DNA from: Salinirussus sp.
GTDB taxonomy: Archaea; Halobacteriota; Halobacteria; Halobacteriales; Haloarculaceae
DNA: 32,778 nt
NCBI GenBank assembly: GCA_028275005.1
Contig: JAQCNN010000101.1
Span: 1 to 32,778 of the forward strand
Reading direction: 5' to 3'
A program made the translations under genes and the position numbers. This document shows positions 1-9,097 of this stretch, one piece after another (within the stretch, counting starts at the first letter, position 1; the number at the start of each line of letters is the position of its first letter). The notes under the pieces were generated by a model. The model saw only the letters and a list, made by a program, of their open reading frames with translations. It searched no databases and was not told the origin of the DNA.

Positions 1-60
1 CGCCGTGAGGGCGCTGTCGAACGTCTCTTTGTCAGTTACGTCGGTGATGTCGGGTGCCAT
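1..60 (-). CDS. N-terminal fragment of a minus-strand protein (MAPDITDVTDKETFDSALTA...), truncated by window edge; possibly thioredoxin-like
   Basis: Open minus-strand frame with ATG at 60..58 reading off the left edge; too short for a firm product call. Confidence 0.4.
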   Translation of the reverse strand, partial: MAPDITDVTDKETFDSALTA

Positions 61-395
61 TTGATATGCCCGGATCGTGTATCGACTCGCGTTACGCCGG
101 AAGAGTGTCACATACCCGGGGTCGTAACCGCAAGTATACAGGTCCGTACAAAGTATTGGGCCATCATACACAAAGAACTGGCGGCTAGCCTGGTATACAA
201 GGTGTAAGTTGGCGCCGACCCGGCGCGCGGACTTTGGACGTTCGTCGAATCCGTCGCCCTCGGCGAGGGCGAATCCGGCGAGATCTATCAGCCCGGTTTA
301 ATCAGTCGACAGACATTTCAGTCGTGGTGTAGTAGCTTCGCATACCAAGCTATCAGACTTTGAGGCTTGGCTGAGAAAGACCAATACAGCCGCTA

Positions 396-1085
396 ATGAG
401 CGTCATCGTGGAACTGGAGATCGCCGCACGCGAGTTCGAACTGGGTCGGGTCCTGACAACCGGGCAGACCGGGCGGATCGAGATGGAGACAGTGGTCCCG
501 GCCGCCGAGCGAGCGGTGCCGCTGTTCTGGGCGTACGACGGTGACGCGGAGGGCTTCGAGTCCGCGGTCGGTGACCACCCTTCGGTCGACAACATCACGA
601 TGGTCGACAGCTTCGACACTCGGGCGCTGTACGCGATCGACTGGGACGCCACGTCCGACCACTTTCTCAGCGCGGTGGCGGACAACTCCGGGGCCATCCT
701 GACTGCGACCAGCGCGGCCGACCGGTGGCTCTTCGAACTCCGGTTTCGGTCCCACGACGACCTCGGGGCCTTCCAGTCGGCTTTAGAGGACGCACACGTC
801 CCGATAGATGTGATCCGGGTCTACAACCCGACAACGCCCGACGCCGGCGCGTGGTACGGGCTGACGCCGGCTCAGCGGGAGGCGCTGATGCTCGCCGTCG
901 AGTCGGGCTACTACGACATCCCGCGGACCTGCACGACCGTCGAGGTCGCCGAGGAACTCGGTATCTCCGACCAGGCGGTCACCGAACGGCTCCGCCGGGC
1001 CATCGTCAACCTCGTCGAGAACTCACTGGTCGTCGCCGAGGAGAGTCGCCAGGATGAGCGCGTCGACTCCACGACGGGGCCGTAG
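396..1085 (+). CDS. Bacterio-opsin-activator (Bat)-type HTH-10 transcriptional regulator
   Basis: 229 aa; C-terminal LTPAQREALMLAVESGYYDIPRTCTTVEVAEELGISDQAVTERLRRA is the typical haloarchaeal HTH-10 domain. Confidence 0.88.
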   Translation: MSVIVELEIAAREFELGRVLTTGQTGRIEMETVVPAAERAVPLFWAYDGDAEGFESAVGDHPSVDNITMVDSFDTRALYAIDWDATSDHFLSAVADNSGAILTATSAADRWLFELRFRSHDDLGAFQSALEDAHVPIDVIRVYNPTTPDAGAWYGLTPAQREALMLAVESGYYDIPRTCTTVEVAEELGISDQAVTERLRRAIVNLVENSLVVAEESRQDERVDSTTGP

Positions 1086-1193
1086 CGCCGGCGCGGGGCC
1101 GGTCACGACACGGCCGGTTCGACCGGGACAGGCCCGCTGGAGTCGATCCGGTGGGGTTTATTACTCGCCGGCCGCTCCGGTCAAGTGACGATT

Positions 1194-2504
1194 ATGAGTG
1201 TCGACGAGCGTATCCACGACCGGAAGTTTGTTCGGTCCTTCTTCACCACCCCGACCGCTGTCGAGGGTGAGGAGGACACCGGGAAGATGCTGCGACAGGC
1301 CGCCGGGCTGCGGGGGATGGAGGCCCCCGACGTCTGGGTCCCCGACAACGAGGACGCAACCGCACCCAACATGCGCGACGAGGGTGCCCGGAACATCGTC
1401 GATGTGCTCACCGAGCACGGCGCCGGCTTCCCCGGCGAGGTCCACCCCCGTGTGGTCTGGCACCGCGACAGCCCCGGGACCCGCTACCAGGGCTTTCGGC
1501 ACATGCTCGAGATGACCGACCCCGAGAGCGGCGCCCCCGAACACCTCGACGGGTTCGTCATCCCCGAGGTCGGCGACATCGACGACTGGAAGAAGGCCGA
1601 CGAGTTCTTCACCATCGTCGAAAACGAGAACGGGCTCGAGGAGGGCAGTCTGAAGATGTCGGTCATCATCGAGAGCGGCGCCGCCGAGCTCGCGATGGGC
1701 AAACTGCGCGAGGAGATCGGCAAGCCGACGAACAACCTCCAGCGGATGTTCCTGCTGGTCGACGGCGAGGTCGACTACACGAAGGACCTGCGCGCCATCA
1801 CGCCCACGGGCGAACTCCCGGCCTGGGCCGAACTCCGGCACAACACCTCCCGAGGGGCCAGTGCCGCCGGCCTCATCGCCGTCGACGGCCCCTACGACGA
1901 CATCCGTGACATCGAGGGCTACCACGAGCGGATGACCGACAACCAGGCGCGGGGGATGCTCGGCATCTGGTCGCTCACGCCGGGCCAGGTCGTCGAGGCC
2001 AACACCTCCCCGCTCCCGCCGGCGACGGGGTACTGGACCATCGACGCCGACGGCCGCGAGGTCGAACTCACGAGCGAGGACGGCGTCGAGGTCTACGACG
2101 GCGACCGGGTCGAACTCGAGGAGCTCGGCGAGGACCGCTACGAACTCGAGGTCGGTAGTGACGAGCGCGAGGTCACCGGCGAGGAGCTCCGCTCGGAGCT
2201 CCTCGACCTGGTCTCCTACGTCCCGAGCATGGACGACATCGTCGACTCCATGGAGGAGTTCGAGGCCGCAAAGGAGGCCGGCAAGGGCGCCATCGCGATG
2301 ACCCAGGCCGCCACCGTCCGGGTCGACGGGGTGGAGGTCGAGGTCAGCCGCGACCGGATGTGGGACGAGGCCACCTACCAGGCGCTACAGACCCCGATCA
2401 CGCTGTTCCAGGACGTCTACGAGAACCGCCCCGACCAGCACGACGACCTCGCCGACCTGTACGGCGCCGAGGTCGTCGAGCGAGCGACCGAGATCGGGCA
2501 GTAA
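1194..2504 (+). CDS. aceB: Malate synthase, haloarchaeal type
   Basis: Protein DRKFVRSFFTTPTAVEGEEDTGKMLRQAAGLRGMEAPDVWVPDNEDATAPNMRDEGA... closely resembles halophilic malate synthase. An in-frame upstream GTG at 1185 is an alternative start; TATA-like TTTATTA at 1157-1163. Confidence 0.93.
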   Translation: MSVDERIHDRKFVRSFFTTPTAVEGEEDTGKMLRQAAGLRGMEAPDVWVPDNEDATAPNMRDEGARNIVDVLTEHGAGFPGEVHPRVVWHRDSPGTRYQGFRHMLEMTDPESGAPEHLDGFVIPEVGDIDDWKKADEFFTIVENENGLEEGSLKMSVIIESGAAELAMGKLREEIGKPTNNLQRMFLLVDGEVDYTKDLRAITPTGELPAWAELRHNTSRGASAAGLIAVDGPYDDIRDIEGYHERMTDNQARGMLGIWSLTPGQVVEANTSPLPPATGYWTIDADGREVELTSEDGVEVYDGDRVELEELGEDRYELEVGSDEREVTGEELRSELLDLVSYVPSMDDIVDSMEEFEAAKEAGKGAIAMTQAATVRVDGVEVEVSRDRMWDEATYQALQTPITLFQDVYENRPDQHDDLADLYGAEVVERATEIGQ

Positions 2505-2532
2505 GAGCGCCGTCAAGGCCGACCACGCCTCC

Positions 2533-2540
2533 GTTTTTTA
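2533..2540 (+). terminator. T-tract terminator candidate after aceB
   Basis: GTTTTTTA about 30 nt after the aceB stop codon. Confidence 0.35.
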
Positions 2541-2810
2541 TCGGCGACCGGGTGCAGAGCCACGGCTGTGGCCCGGTCACTCGCCGAGGGTGGCGCGCCG
2601 GCCACCGCCGGGCCGGGGCGGTGACAGCCAACCGGCCGGCCCCCGCCCCGACTCCTGCGGGGACGGTCTGTGCACAGCGCCTCGGGAGCGTCAGGCAAGC
2701 CGGTCCTGCCGGGCGCTGGACCCGAGTCGACGCGGGGGCGCCAGAGCAGAGGGCGGTATCGGGGCCTGTCTGTCCCGCTGTGGGCGTCTACCTCCGCCGC
2801 GGGCCCGGAG

Positions 2811-2816
2811 TTTATA
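2811..2816 (+). promoter_or_regulatory. TATA box of helicase gene (leaderless GTG start)
   Basis: TTTATA centred ~26 nt before the GTG at 2840. Confidence 0.5.
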
Positions 2817-2839
2817 CCCGAGAACGCACAACAGAGGGT

Positions 2840-5098
2840 GTGTCAGAGACCTCGGGGTCCCCGCCGGGCTCGTCACGCTCGTACCTGCGCTTTTTCCCCT
2901 ACGAGGAGCCGTACGACCACCAGCGGGAGGCGATGGGGACCATCCACGAAGCCCTAGATGGCGGGACAGACGTCCTCTTCGAGGGGGCAACCGGGACCGG
3001 CAAGACGCTGGCGGCGCTCGCCCCTGCCCTGGAACACGCCCGCGAGACCGGCAAAACGGTCGTCATCACCACCAACGTCCACCAGCAGACCCGGCAGTTC
3101 CGCCGGGAGGCCTCCGCCATCGCCGACGCGACCGACCTCCGGGCGGTCGTCTTCCGCGGGAAGGCCTCGATGTGTCACATCGACGTCGGCTACCAGGAGT
3201 GTCAGGCGCTCCGGGACACGACCCGTGACCTGGTCGAGACCGAGCGCGAGCAGGCCGAACTCGAGCGGCGACAGCGCGAGCTACTGGAGGAGAGTCAGGC
3301 CGGGGACACGGCGGCCAGTGAGGCCCGCAGCGCCGTGATGGACGAGCTAGAGGGTGTCGAGGAGGAGCTCGCGGCGTTTGGCGACCGGGCGACCTGTGAC
3401 TACTACTACCGGAATCTCACCGCCGACACCGACGACTTCTTCGCGTGGCTGTACGACGATGTCCGCACCCCCGACGAGATCTACGAGTACGCCGAGGGCG
3501 CGGGGATGTGTGGCTACGAACTCCTGAAGAAGGGTGTCGAAGGCGTCGACCTGGTGGTCTGTAACTACCACCACCTGCTCGACCCGGCGATTCGCGAGCA
3601 GTTCTTCCGGTGGCTGGGCCGCGACCCGGAGGACGTCATCGCGGTCTTCGACGAGGCCCACAACGTCGAGGACGCCGCCCGCGACCACGCCCGGCGGACC
3701 CTGACCGAGACTACCCTCGAGGAGGCACTCGACGAGCTGGCGGGTGTCGAGGACCCCCGTCGGGAGGCCGCCGAGAACGTCCTCTCGACGTTTCGGGAGG
3801 CGCTCGCAGCGACCGCAGACAGGGTGCTCGCGGGTCACGAGGGGCCGGACGAGCGGGCGGTCGACGAGGAGTGGACGGACCTGGCGGTCGACAACGAGAC
3901 CGGCCGGGACGACCTCACGCTTGCCTTTCTGCGGGCCTACACCGGGCCGGGCGTCGAGGAGGAACTCGACCGGGCGGCCGACCTCGGCCGGACACTCGAC
4001 GAGCGCTACGAGGAGGCCTACCGGTCGGGGGAGACGAGTGTCCGCAAGGAGTGTCAGACCCGCCAGGCTGCCCGGTTTCTCGCCGCGTGGCTGGCGGAGG
4101 GCGACGACGCGGGGACGTATCCCGTGGTGAGCGTCCGCCGGGAGCAGGGTGACGGTAATACGGGTGACGGCAAGCAGACGGGCGCGGTCTACGGCCGCGC
4201 CGAACTCTACACCTGTATCCCCGAGGAGGTCACGAGTTCGCTGTTCGGGTCGCTACACGCGAGCGTGCTGATGAGCGCAACGCTGCGTCCCTTCGCGGTG
4301 ACCGAGGACGTCCTGGGGCTGTCGGAGCCGGAGACGCTGGCCTACGGCCCGCAGTTTCCCGCGGACCGACGGCGGACCTACGCGGTCGACGGGCCCGCCC
4401 TGTTCGCCAGCAAGCGCGACGACCGGCGTGTACAGGAGACCGTCACGGCGGCCCTGGAGGACGCCGCCCGGATGACCCCCGGGAACACGCTGGCGTTCTT
4501 TCCTTCCTACGGGGAGGCCGCCCGCTACCACGAGCGGGTCTCGGTCGGGACCCGGTATCTCGACGAGGCGGGCACGTCCGCCCGTGGGTTGCGCGAGCGC
4601 TTTGTGGAGGACGACGACGGGATACTGTTCACCTCGCTGTGGGGGACCCTGGGCGAGGGGGTGAGCTTCGACGGCGACGACGCCCGGACGGTGGTGGTCG
4701 TCGGTGTCCCCTACCCCCACCTCGACGAGCGGATGGAGGCCGTCCAGGCGGCCTACGACGGGGCCTTCGAGGTCGACCAGGACGAGGCGGTCGGCGCGAC
4801 CGTCGGCGACGAGGACGCCGGCTGGCACTACGCCGTCGAGATCCCGACGGTCCGGAAGACCCGGCAGGCGCTTGGCCGGGTGGTGCGCTCGCCGACCGAC
4901 TTTGGCGTCCGGGTGCTGTTGGACGCCCGCTACACCGAGCGCGCGGAGATGGAGATGGGCGAGTACGCCGTCCGGGGGACCTTCCCCCCGGAGGAGCGGG
5001 CCGAAACGGTCGACCTCGACCCCGAGAAGCTGAAGTTCGCGATGCTGAACTTCTACCAGGATATGGACGGCTACGACGGGGACCCGCCGAGGCCGTGA
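2840..5098 (+). CDS. XPD/Rad3/DinG-like superfamily 2 DNA helicase with Fe-S cluster
   Basis: Walker A EGATGTGKT, DEAH box VFDEAHNVED, four spaced Cys (SMCHIDVGYQEC...TCDYYYRN...GMCGYE), C-terminal QALGRVVRSPTDFG. The ORF-track start at 2360 overlaps aceB and is too far upstream; GTG at 2840 has a TATA box. Confidence 0.88.
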   Translation: MSETSGSPPGSSRSYLRFFPYEEPYDHQREAMGTIHEALDGGTDVLFEGATGTGKTLAALAPALEHARETGKTVVITTNVHQQTRQFRREASAIADATDLRAVVFRGKASMCHIDVGYQECQALRDTTRDLVETEREQAELERRQRELLEESQAGDTAASEARSAVMDELEGVEEELAAFGDRATCDYYYRNLTADTDDFFAWLYDDVRTPDEIYEYAEGAGMCGYELLKKGVEGVDLVVCNYHHLLDPAIREQFFRWLGRDPEDVIAVFDEAHNVEDAARDHARRTLTETTLEEALDELAGVEDPRREAAENVLSTFREALAATADRVLAGHEGPDERAVDEEWTDLAVDNETGRDDLTLAFLRAYTGPGVEEELDRAADLGRTLDERYEEAYRSGETSVRKECQTRQAARFLAAWLAEGDDAGTYPVVSVRREQGDGNTGDGKQTGAVYGRAELYTCIPEEVTSSLFGSLHASVLMSATLRPFAVTEDVLGLSEPETLAYGPQFPADRRRTYAVDGPALFASKRDDRRVQETVTAALEDAARMTPGNTLAFFPSYGEAARYHERVSVGTRYLDEAGTSARGLRERFVEDDDGILFTSLWGTLGEGVSFDGDDARTVVVVGVPYPHLDERMEAVQAAYDGAFEVDQDEAVGATVGDEDAGWHYAVEIPTVRKTRQALGRVVRSPTDFGVRVLLDARYTERAEMEMGEYAVRGTFPPEERAETVDLDPEKLKFAMLNFYQDMDGYDGDPPRP

Positions 5099-5197
5099 GC
5101 GTGGGCTGAGGGTACCGCGCGTGTCGGTCTCGCCCGCGGCCTGTGGTGTGTGCGGGTGAACCGCCGGGTTTGAATCCCCCGGCCGCGAACCCGGGCT

Positions 5198-5824
5198 ATG
5201 ATCGTTGCCTTCGACTTCGACGGGACGCTCTCGGACTCCGAGATGACCGTGCTCCTGGGCGAGCGCTGTGGGGTCGCCGACGAGATGGCCTCGATAACCG
5301 AGCGGGCGATGAACGACGAGATCGCCTACGCCGAGAGCCTCCGGGAGCGGTGTGGGTTGCTCGAGGGACTCGAGGACGCCGACGCACAGGCCGCCTTCGA
5401 GGCCGTCCGCCTGCGCCCCGGTGCGGCCGAGGCCATCGAGGCGCTTCGGGACGCAGGGGTCTACGTCGCCGTCCTCACCGGCGGGTTCGAACGCGGGGTC
5501 GAGGCTGCACTCGACAGGGAGGGTGTTGGCGTCGACGCGGTCGTGGCGAACCGGCTGCCGGTCGCGGACGGGCGGCTCACCGGCGGTGTGAAGGGCCCGC
5601 TCATCGAGGGGACGAAGGACGACGCGCTGGCGGTGTTGCGGGCGGTTGTCGGCGACGAGGAGACGGTCGCGGTCGGCGACGGCGCGAACGACCTCCCGAT
5701 GCTCGAGGCCGCGGGTCTTGCGGTCGGGTTCGAGCCAAAGCCAAGCGTCGCGCCCGCCTGTGACGTGACCGTGGAGACCATGGGCGAGCTAGACTCGCTG
5801 TTCGAGGACCGGGGCCTACGCTGA
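5198..5824 (+). CDS. serB: Phosphoserine phosphatase (HAD family)
   Basis: DFDGTLSDSEMT, VLTGGFERGVEAAL, KGPLIEGTKDDAL, VGDGANDLPML motifs; TATA-like TTTGAAT ~26 nt upstream. Confidence 0.88.
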   Translation: MIVAFDFDGTLSDSEMTVLLGERCGVADEMASITERAMNDEIAYAESLRERCGLLEGLEDADAQAAFEAVRLRPGAAEAIEALRDAGVYVAVLTGGFERGVEAALDREGVGVDAVVANRLPVADGRLTGGVKGPLIEGTKDDALAVLRAVVGDEETVAVGDGANDLPMLEAAGLAVGFEPKPSVAPACDVTVETMGELDSLFEDRGLR

Positions 5825-6091
5825 GCGGTCGGCCTCGACGACCTCGAGGTCGTCGTCGACGGTCAGCGTGAGGGTGTCACCGTCGACATCGAATCTGAAG
5901 CGGGCGCGGAACGGGTCCCGGGAGACGACCTCCTCCTCGTAGTCGCCGCGACAGTGTTGCTCCGGCGGTGGTACGCCCGGGTCGATATTCCGGGGGCGTC
6001 CGCGCCCACCGACCGAGGGGCCGACGGCGAGCGCGGCCGGACCGAACGGTGCGACCCACGGCTGGCAAACGGCCAGGGGTGAGACCGGCTG
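5816..6091 (-). pseudogene. Start-less coding-like frame ending in an acidic C-terminus (possible gene remnant)
   Basis: Minus-strand frame ...RPRNIDPGVPPPEQHCRGDYEEEVVSRDPFRARFRFDVDGDTLTLTVDDDLEVVEADRSA* reads like a haloarchaeal protein tail, but no ATG/GTG/TTG lies between it and the metY stop. Confidence 0.35.
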
Positions 6092-7381
6092 TTACGTTGC
6101 GGACTCGATAGCCTGGTCCAGGTCCGCGACGATGTCGTCGGTCGACTCCAGGCCGACCGAGAGCCGGACCATGTCGGGGGTGACCCCGGCCGCGCGCTGT
6201 TCGTCCTCGGTGAGTTGCTGGTGGGTGGTGGAGGCGGGGTGGATCACGAGCGTCTTTGCGTCCCCGACGTTTGCGAGCAGTGAGGCGAGTTCGGTGTTCT
6301 CGACGGTCGCGCGTGCGGCGTCGTAGCCCGCCTCGAGGCCGAAGGTGATCATCCCGCCGTAGCCGCCGTCGAGATACTCGGTGGCGAGGTCGTGGGTCTC
6401 ATGACCCGCGAGGCCGGGGTAGGTGACCCAGGCGACCGCCGGGTGGTCGGCGAGGTGTTCGGCGACGGCCATCGCGTTCTCGGAGTGGCGGTCCATCCGC
6501 ATCGGCAGCGACTCGATGCCCTGCATCGTCTGCCAGGCGTCGAAGGGTGACTGCTGGTTGCCCAGGTCCCGGGAGCCACGGGCGACCGCGGCGTAGGTGA
6601 ACGCCGCCTCCCCGAAGCGCTCGCGGAAGTTGACGCCGTGGTATGCGGGGTTGTCCTTTGCGACCTCCGGGAAGCGGTCGGCGTGTTCGTCCCAGGGGAA
6701 CGAGCCGCCGTCGACGAGCGCCCCGCCGACGGTCGTCCCGGAGCCGTGGATCCACTTTGTCGTGGACTCCCAGACCAGGTCCGCCCCCCGCTCCAGGGGG
6801 CGACAGAGATAGGGGGTCGCAAAGGTGTTGTCGACGAACAGCGGCACCCCGTGCTCGTGGGCGATGTCCGCGACCCGCTCGATGTCCGGGGTGACGAGCG
6901 CGGGGTTACCGACAGTCTCGAGGTGGACGTAGGCGGTGTCCTCGTCGATCTGCTCGGCGTAGGCGTCGTAGTCGAGTGTGTCGACAAAGCGGGTCTCGAC
7001 GCCCTGCCGGGGGGCGGTGTGGGTGTAGTAGGTGTAGGTCCCGCCGTACAGCGAGGAGGCGGTGACGACGTTGTCCCCGGCGTCCGCGAGCAGGAAGGTC
7101 GCCAGGTTGAGCGCGGCCATCCCGGAGGCGGTGGCGACGGCCCCGACACCACCCTCCAGCGCGGCCAGTCGCTCCTCGAGCATCGCGTTCGTCGGGTTCA
7201 TCAGCCGGGAGTAGATGTGCCCCGGCTTCTCGAGGGCGAACTGGGCGGCGGCGTCCTCGGCGTCCTCGAAGACGTAGGAGGTGGTCTGATAGAGCGGTGG
7301 CGCCCGCGCGCCGGTGGCGGGGTCGGGCTCCTCCTGGCCGGCGTGGAGTACGCTCGTCGCGAAGTCGTAGTCGTCAGACAT
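6092..7381 (-). CDS. metY: O-acetylhomoserine aminocarboxypropyltransferase (sulfhydrylase), PLP-dependent Cys/Met metabolism family
   Basis: MSDDYDFATSVLHAGQEEPDPATGARAPPLYQTTSYVFEDAEDAAAQFALEKPGHIYSRLMNPT...; PLP-lysine region STTKWIHGSGTTVGG. Confidence 0.9.
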   Translation of the reverse strand: MSDDYDFATSVLHAGQEEPDPATGARAPPLYQTTSYVFEDAEDAAAQFALEKPGHIYSRLMNPTNAMLEERLAALEGGVGAVATASGMAALNLATFLLADAGDNVVTASSLYGGTYTYYTHTAPRQGVETRFVDTLDYDAYAEQIDEDTAYVHLETVGNPALVTPDIERVADIAHEHGVPLFVDNTFATPYLCRPLERGADLVWESTTKWIHGSGTTVGGALVDGGSFPWDEHADRFPEVAKDNPAYHGVNFRERFGEAAFTYAAVARGSRDLGNQQSPFDAWQTMQGIESLPMRMDRHSENAMAVAEHLADHPAVAWVTYPGLAGHETHDLATEYLDGGYGGMITFGLEAGYDAARATVENTELASLLANVGDAKTLVIHPASTTHQQLTEDEQRAAGVTPDMVRLSVGLESTDDIVADLDQAIESAT

Positions 7382-7479
7382 GGATCGGCTATGACGGCGC
7401 CCGGGCGAAAATTCTTCGGCCGGCGGGCACGCTCTGCCGGCATCTCTGACAGGGGTTCGCGGCCGCCGGTGTGGGCCAC

Positions 7480-9021
7480 TCAGACGAACTTTCGCACGGT
7501 GAGGTCGAGTGTCTCCAGGTCGACGATCGGGGCGTAGCCGACGTCGGGCTCGAGGTTGACGCTCTCCTGGAAGGCGGTCTGTGACTGCCAGCACGCGGAG
7601 TTGACCGTGAGCACGCCGTGGTACTTGCCGTAGCCGAGCTTGTGGACGTGGCCGGCGTGGAAGATATCGGGCACCTCCTCGATGACGAGGTGGTCCTCCT
7701 CCTCGGGGGCCAGCCGTGTCCGGCCGCCGTACTGCGGGGCGACGTGGCGCTTCCTGAGCAGCTGGTACATCGCCTCGTGGGGCCGGTCGTAGCTGGCGGC
7801 CTCGTCGGGTAGCTCGGCGATCACCTCGTCCAGCGAGACCCCGTGGTACATCAGCACGGTCACCCCTTCGACGGTGACGGTGGCAGGGTTTGCCGCTATC
7901 TCCGCGTCGTGGGCCGACATGATCGACCGTAGCTCCTCGTCGAAGGCCGGCTGGGGTTCGGCCAGCCGGACGGCGTCGTGGTTCCCGGGGATCATCACCA
8001 CCTCCATGTCGCCGGGGACCGACTTGAGGTGTTCGCTGAACCGTTCGTACTGGTCGTAGATGTCCACGATATCGAGTTCCTCGTCCTGGTCCGGGTAGAC
8101 ACCGATCCCCTCGACCATATCCCCGCCGACCAGCAGGTACTCCACGTCGGCGGCCTCCTCGGTGTGCAGCCAGTCGGCAAAGCCCGCCCAGGCGTCGGCC
8201 CGGAACTCCTGGCTGCCGACGTGGACGTCCGAGACGAGGGCCGCCCGGACCGGACGGTCGGCGGTCGATGGGGTGTGTGTCCGGGGGATATCGGGAACGT
8301 GGAGGTCGTCGACAAAGAGGATCCCGCCGTCGTCAGCGAGGGTGCCCTCGACGGCAACGACCTCGTCGTACAGCAGTTCCCGGACGTCGTCGGCGAACTC
8401 GCGGTCGCTCATCACCAGACAGGGAAACACCCCCGTCGTGTCCTCCAGTTCGACCAGCCAGTGGCCCCCGGCCGTCGAGCGGATGTCCGAGACCAGCCCA
8501 ACAAGGGCGGCGTCGCTGCCTGGGCTCATGTCCGCGATGGTGGCTGCGGGCCGGTGGTTGACGCGACTCCGGAGGTGGCCCGAGAGCTTCTCGTAGCGGT
8601 CCCGGAAAACCGCCTGGAAGTCGCGGTACTGGCCGGTACCCGTGCTCGCGACGTCCCCGCTGGTCTCGACCGCCGCCAACCCCCCTGTTTCGACTGGAGG
8701 ACCGCCGCCGCCGTTTGACGTATCCCCGCGGTCGGTTGCAGTTGAAACGGAGGGGTTCGAGGCCGGGTCGTCCGGCTCCGTCGAGTCCCCGGTGTGGCCG
8801 GCGGGGGTCGGCGGAGAACCCGGAGCCCCCGTGGCATCGAGTGCCGCGTGGACGTGCTCGCTCGATACCTTTAACGCGTCATCGGGCGCCTGTTCGACTG
8901 CGCGGTCGAGGGCGGCGTCGAGGTCGGTGGCGTTCGCCAGGAGGGTGACGGCTTCACGGTCTGCGTTGTACCCTCGGCTGGCGAGTTCGCTGACGACCCT
9001 GGCGGCCCCCTCGAGTGACAC
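7480..9021 (-). CDS. polD1: DNA polymerase D small subunit (DP1, exonuclease/calcineurin-like phosphoesterase)
   Basis: Phosphoesterase motifs SDVHVGSQEF, VGGDMVEGIGVYPDQ, MIPGNHDAVR, YHGVSLDEVI, HAGHVHKLGYGKY; OB-like domain upstream. Most plausible start is GTG at 9021 (VSLEGAARVVSELASRGYNADREAV); the ORF-track N-terminal extension overlaps the signal peptidase gene. Confidence 0.92.
   Translation of the reverse strand: MSLEGAARVVSELASRGYNADREAVTLLANATDLDAALDRAVEQAPDDALKVSSEHVHAALDATGAPGSPPTPAGHTGDSTEPDDPASNPSVSTATDRGDTSNGGGGPPVETGGLAAVETSGDVASTGTGQYRDFQAVFRDRYEKLSGHLRSRVNHRPAATIADMSPGSDAALVGLVSDIRSTAGGHWLVELEDTTGVFPCLVMSDREFADDVRELLYDEVVAVEGTLADDGGILFVDDLHVPDIPRTHTPSTADRPVRAALVSDVHVGSQEFRADAWAGFADWLHTEEAADVEYLLVGGDMVEGIGVYPDQDEELDIVDIYDQYERFSEHLKSVPGDMEVVMIPGNHDAVRLAEPQPAFDEELRSIMSAHDAEIAANPATVTVEGVTVLMYHGVSLDEVIAELPDEAASYDRPHEAMYQLLRKRHVAPQYGGRTRLAPEEEDHLVIEEVPDIFHAGHVHKLGYGKYHGVLTVNSACWQSQTAFQESVNLEPDVGYAPIVDLETLDLTVRKFV
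8681..8700 (-). repeat. Degenerate ORB-like element inside polD1
   Basis: Minus strand CCTCCAGTCGAAACAGGGGG resembles oriC repeat GTTCCACTCGAAACGAAGGGG. Confidence 0.3.
8735..8756 (+). repeat. ORB-like element inside polD1
   Basis: GTTGCAGTTGAAACGGAGGGGT matches 18/22 positions of oriC repeat GTTCCACTCGAAACGAAGGGGT. Confidence 0.42.
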
Positions 9022-9097
9022 ACCCGCAGGTCGGGGTAGGCGAACAAAAGGGTATCGCGTTCCAGAAGATTGATTCGACGCTACCCCGGACAGGGGT

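Noticed and set aside
130-200. Two GTATAC palindromes (134-139, 193-198) in the left intergenic region
   Set aside because: Short 6-bp palindromes in an AT-richer promoter region; compatible with TATA elements and not distinctive alone.
2590-3228. 212-aa plus-strand ORF overlapping the helicase gene start
   Set aside because: Arg/Pro/Gly-rich out-of-frame translation; the helicase frame explains the DNA from 2840 onward.
5163-5182. tRNA T-arm-like sequence CCGGGTTTGAATCCCCCGG
   Set aside because: No acceptor, D or anticodon arms around it; better explained as the serB promoter (TTTGAAT ~26 nt before ATG).
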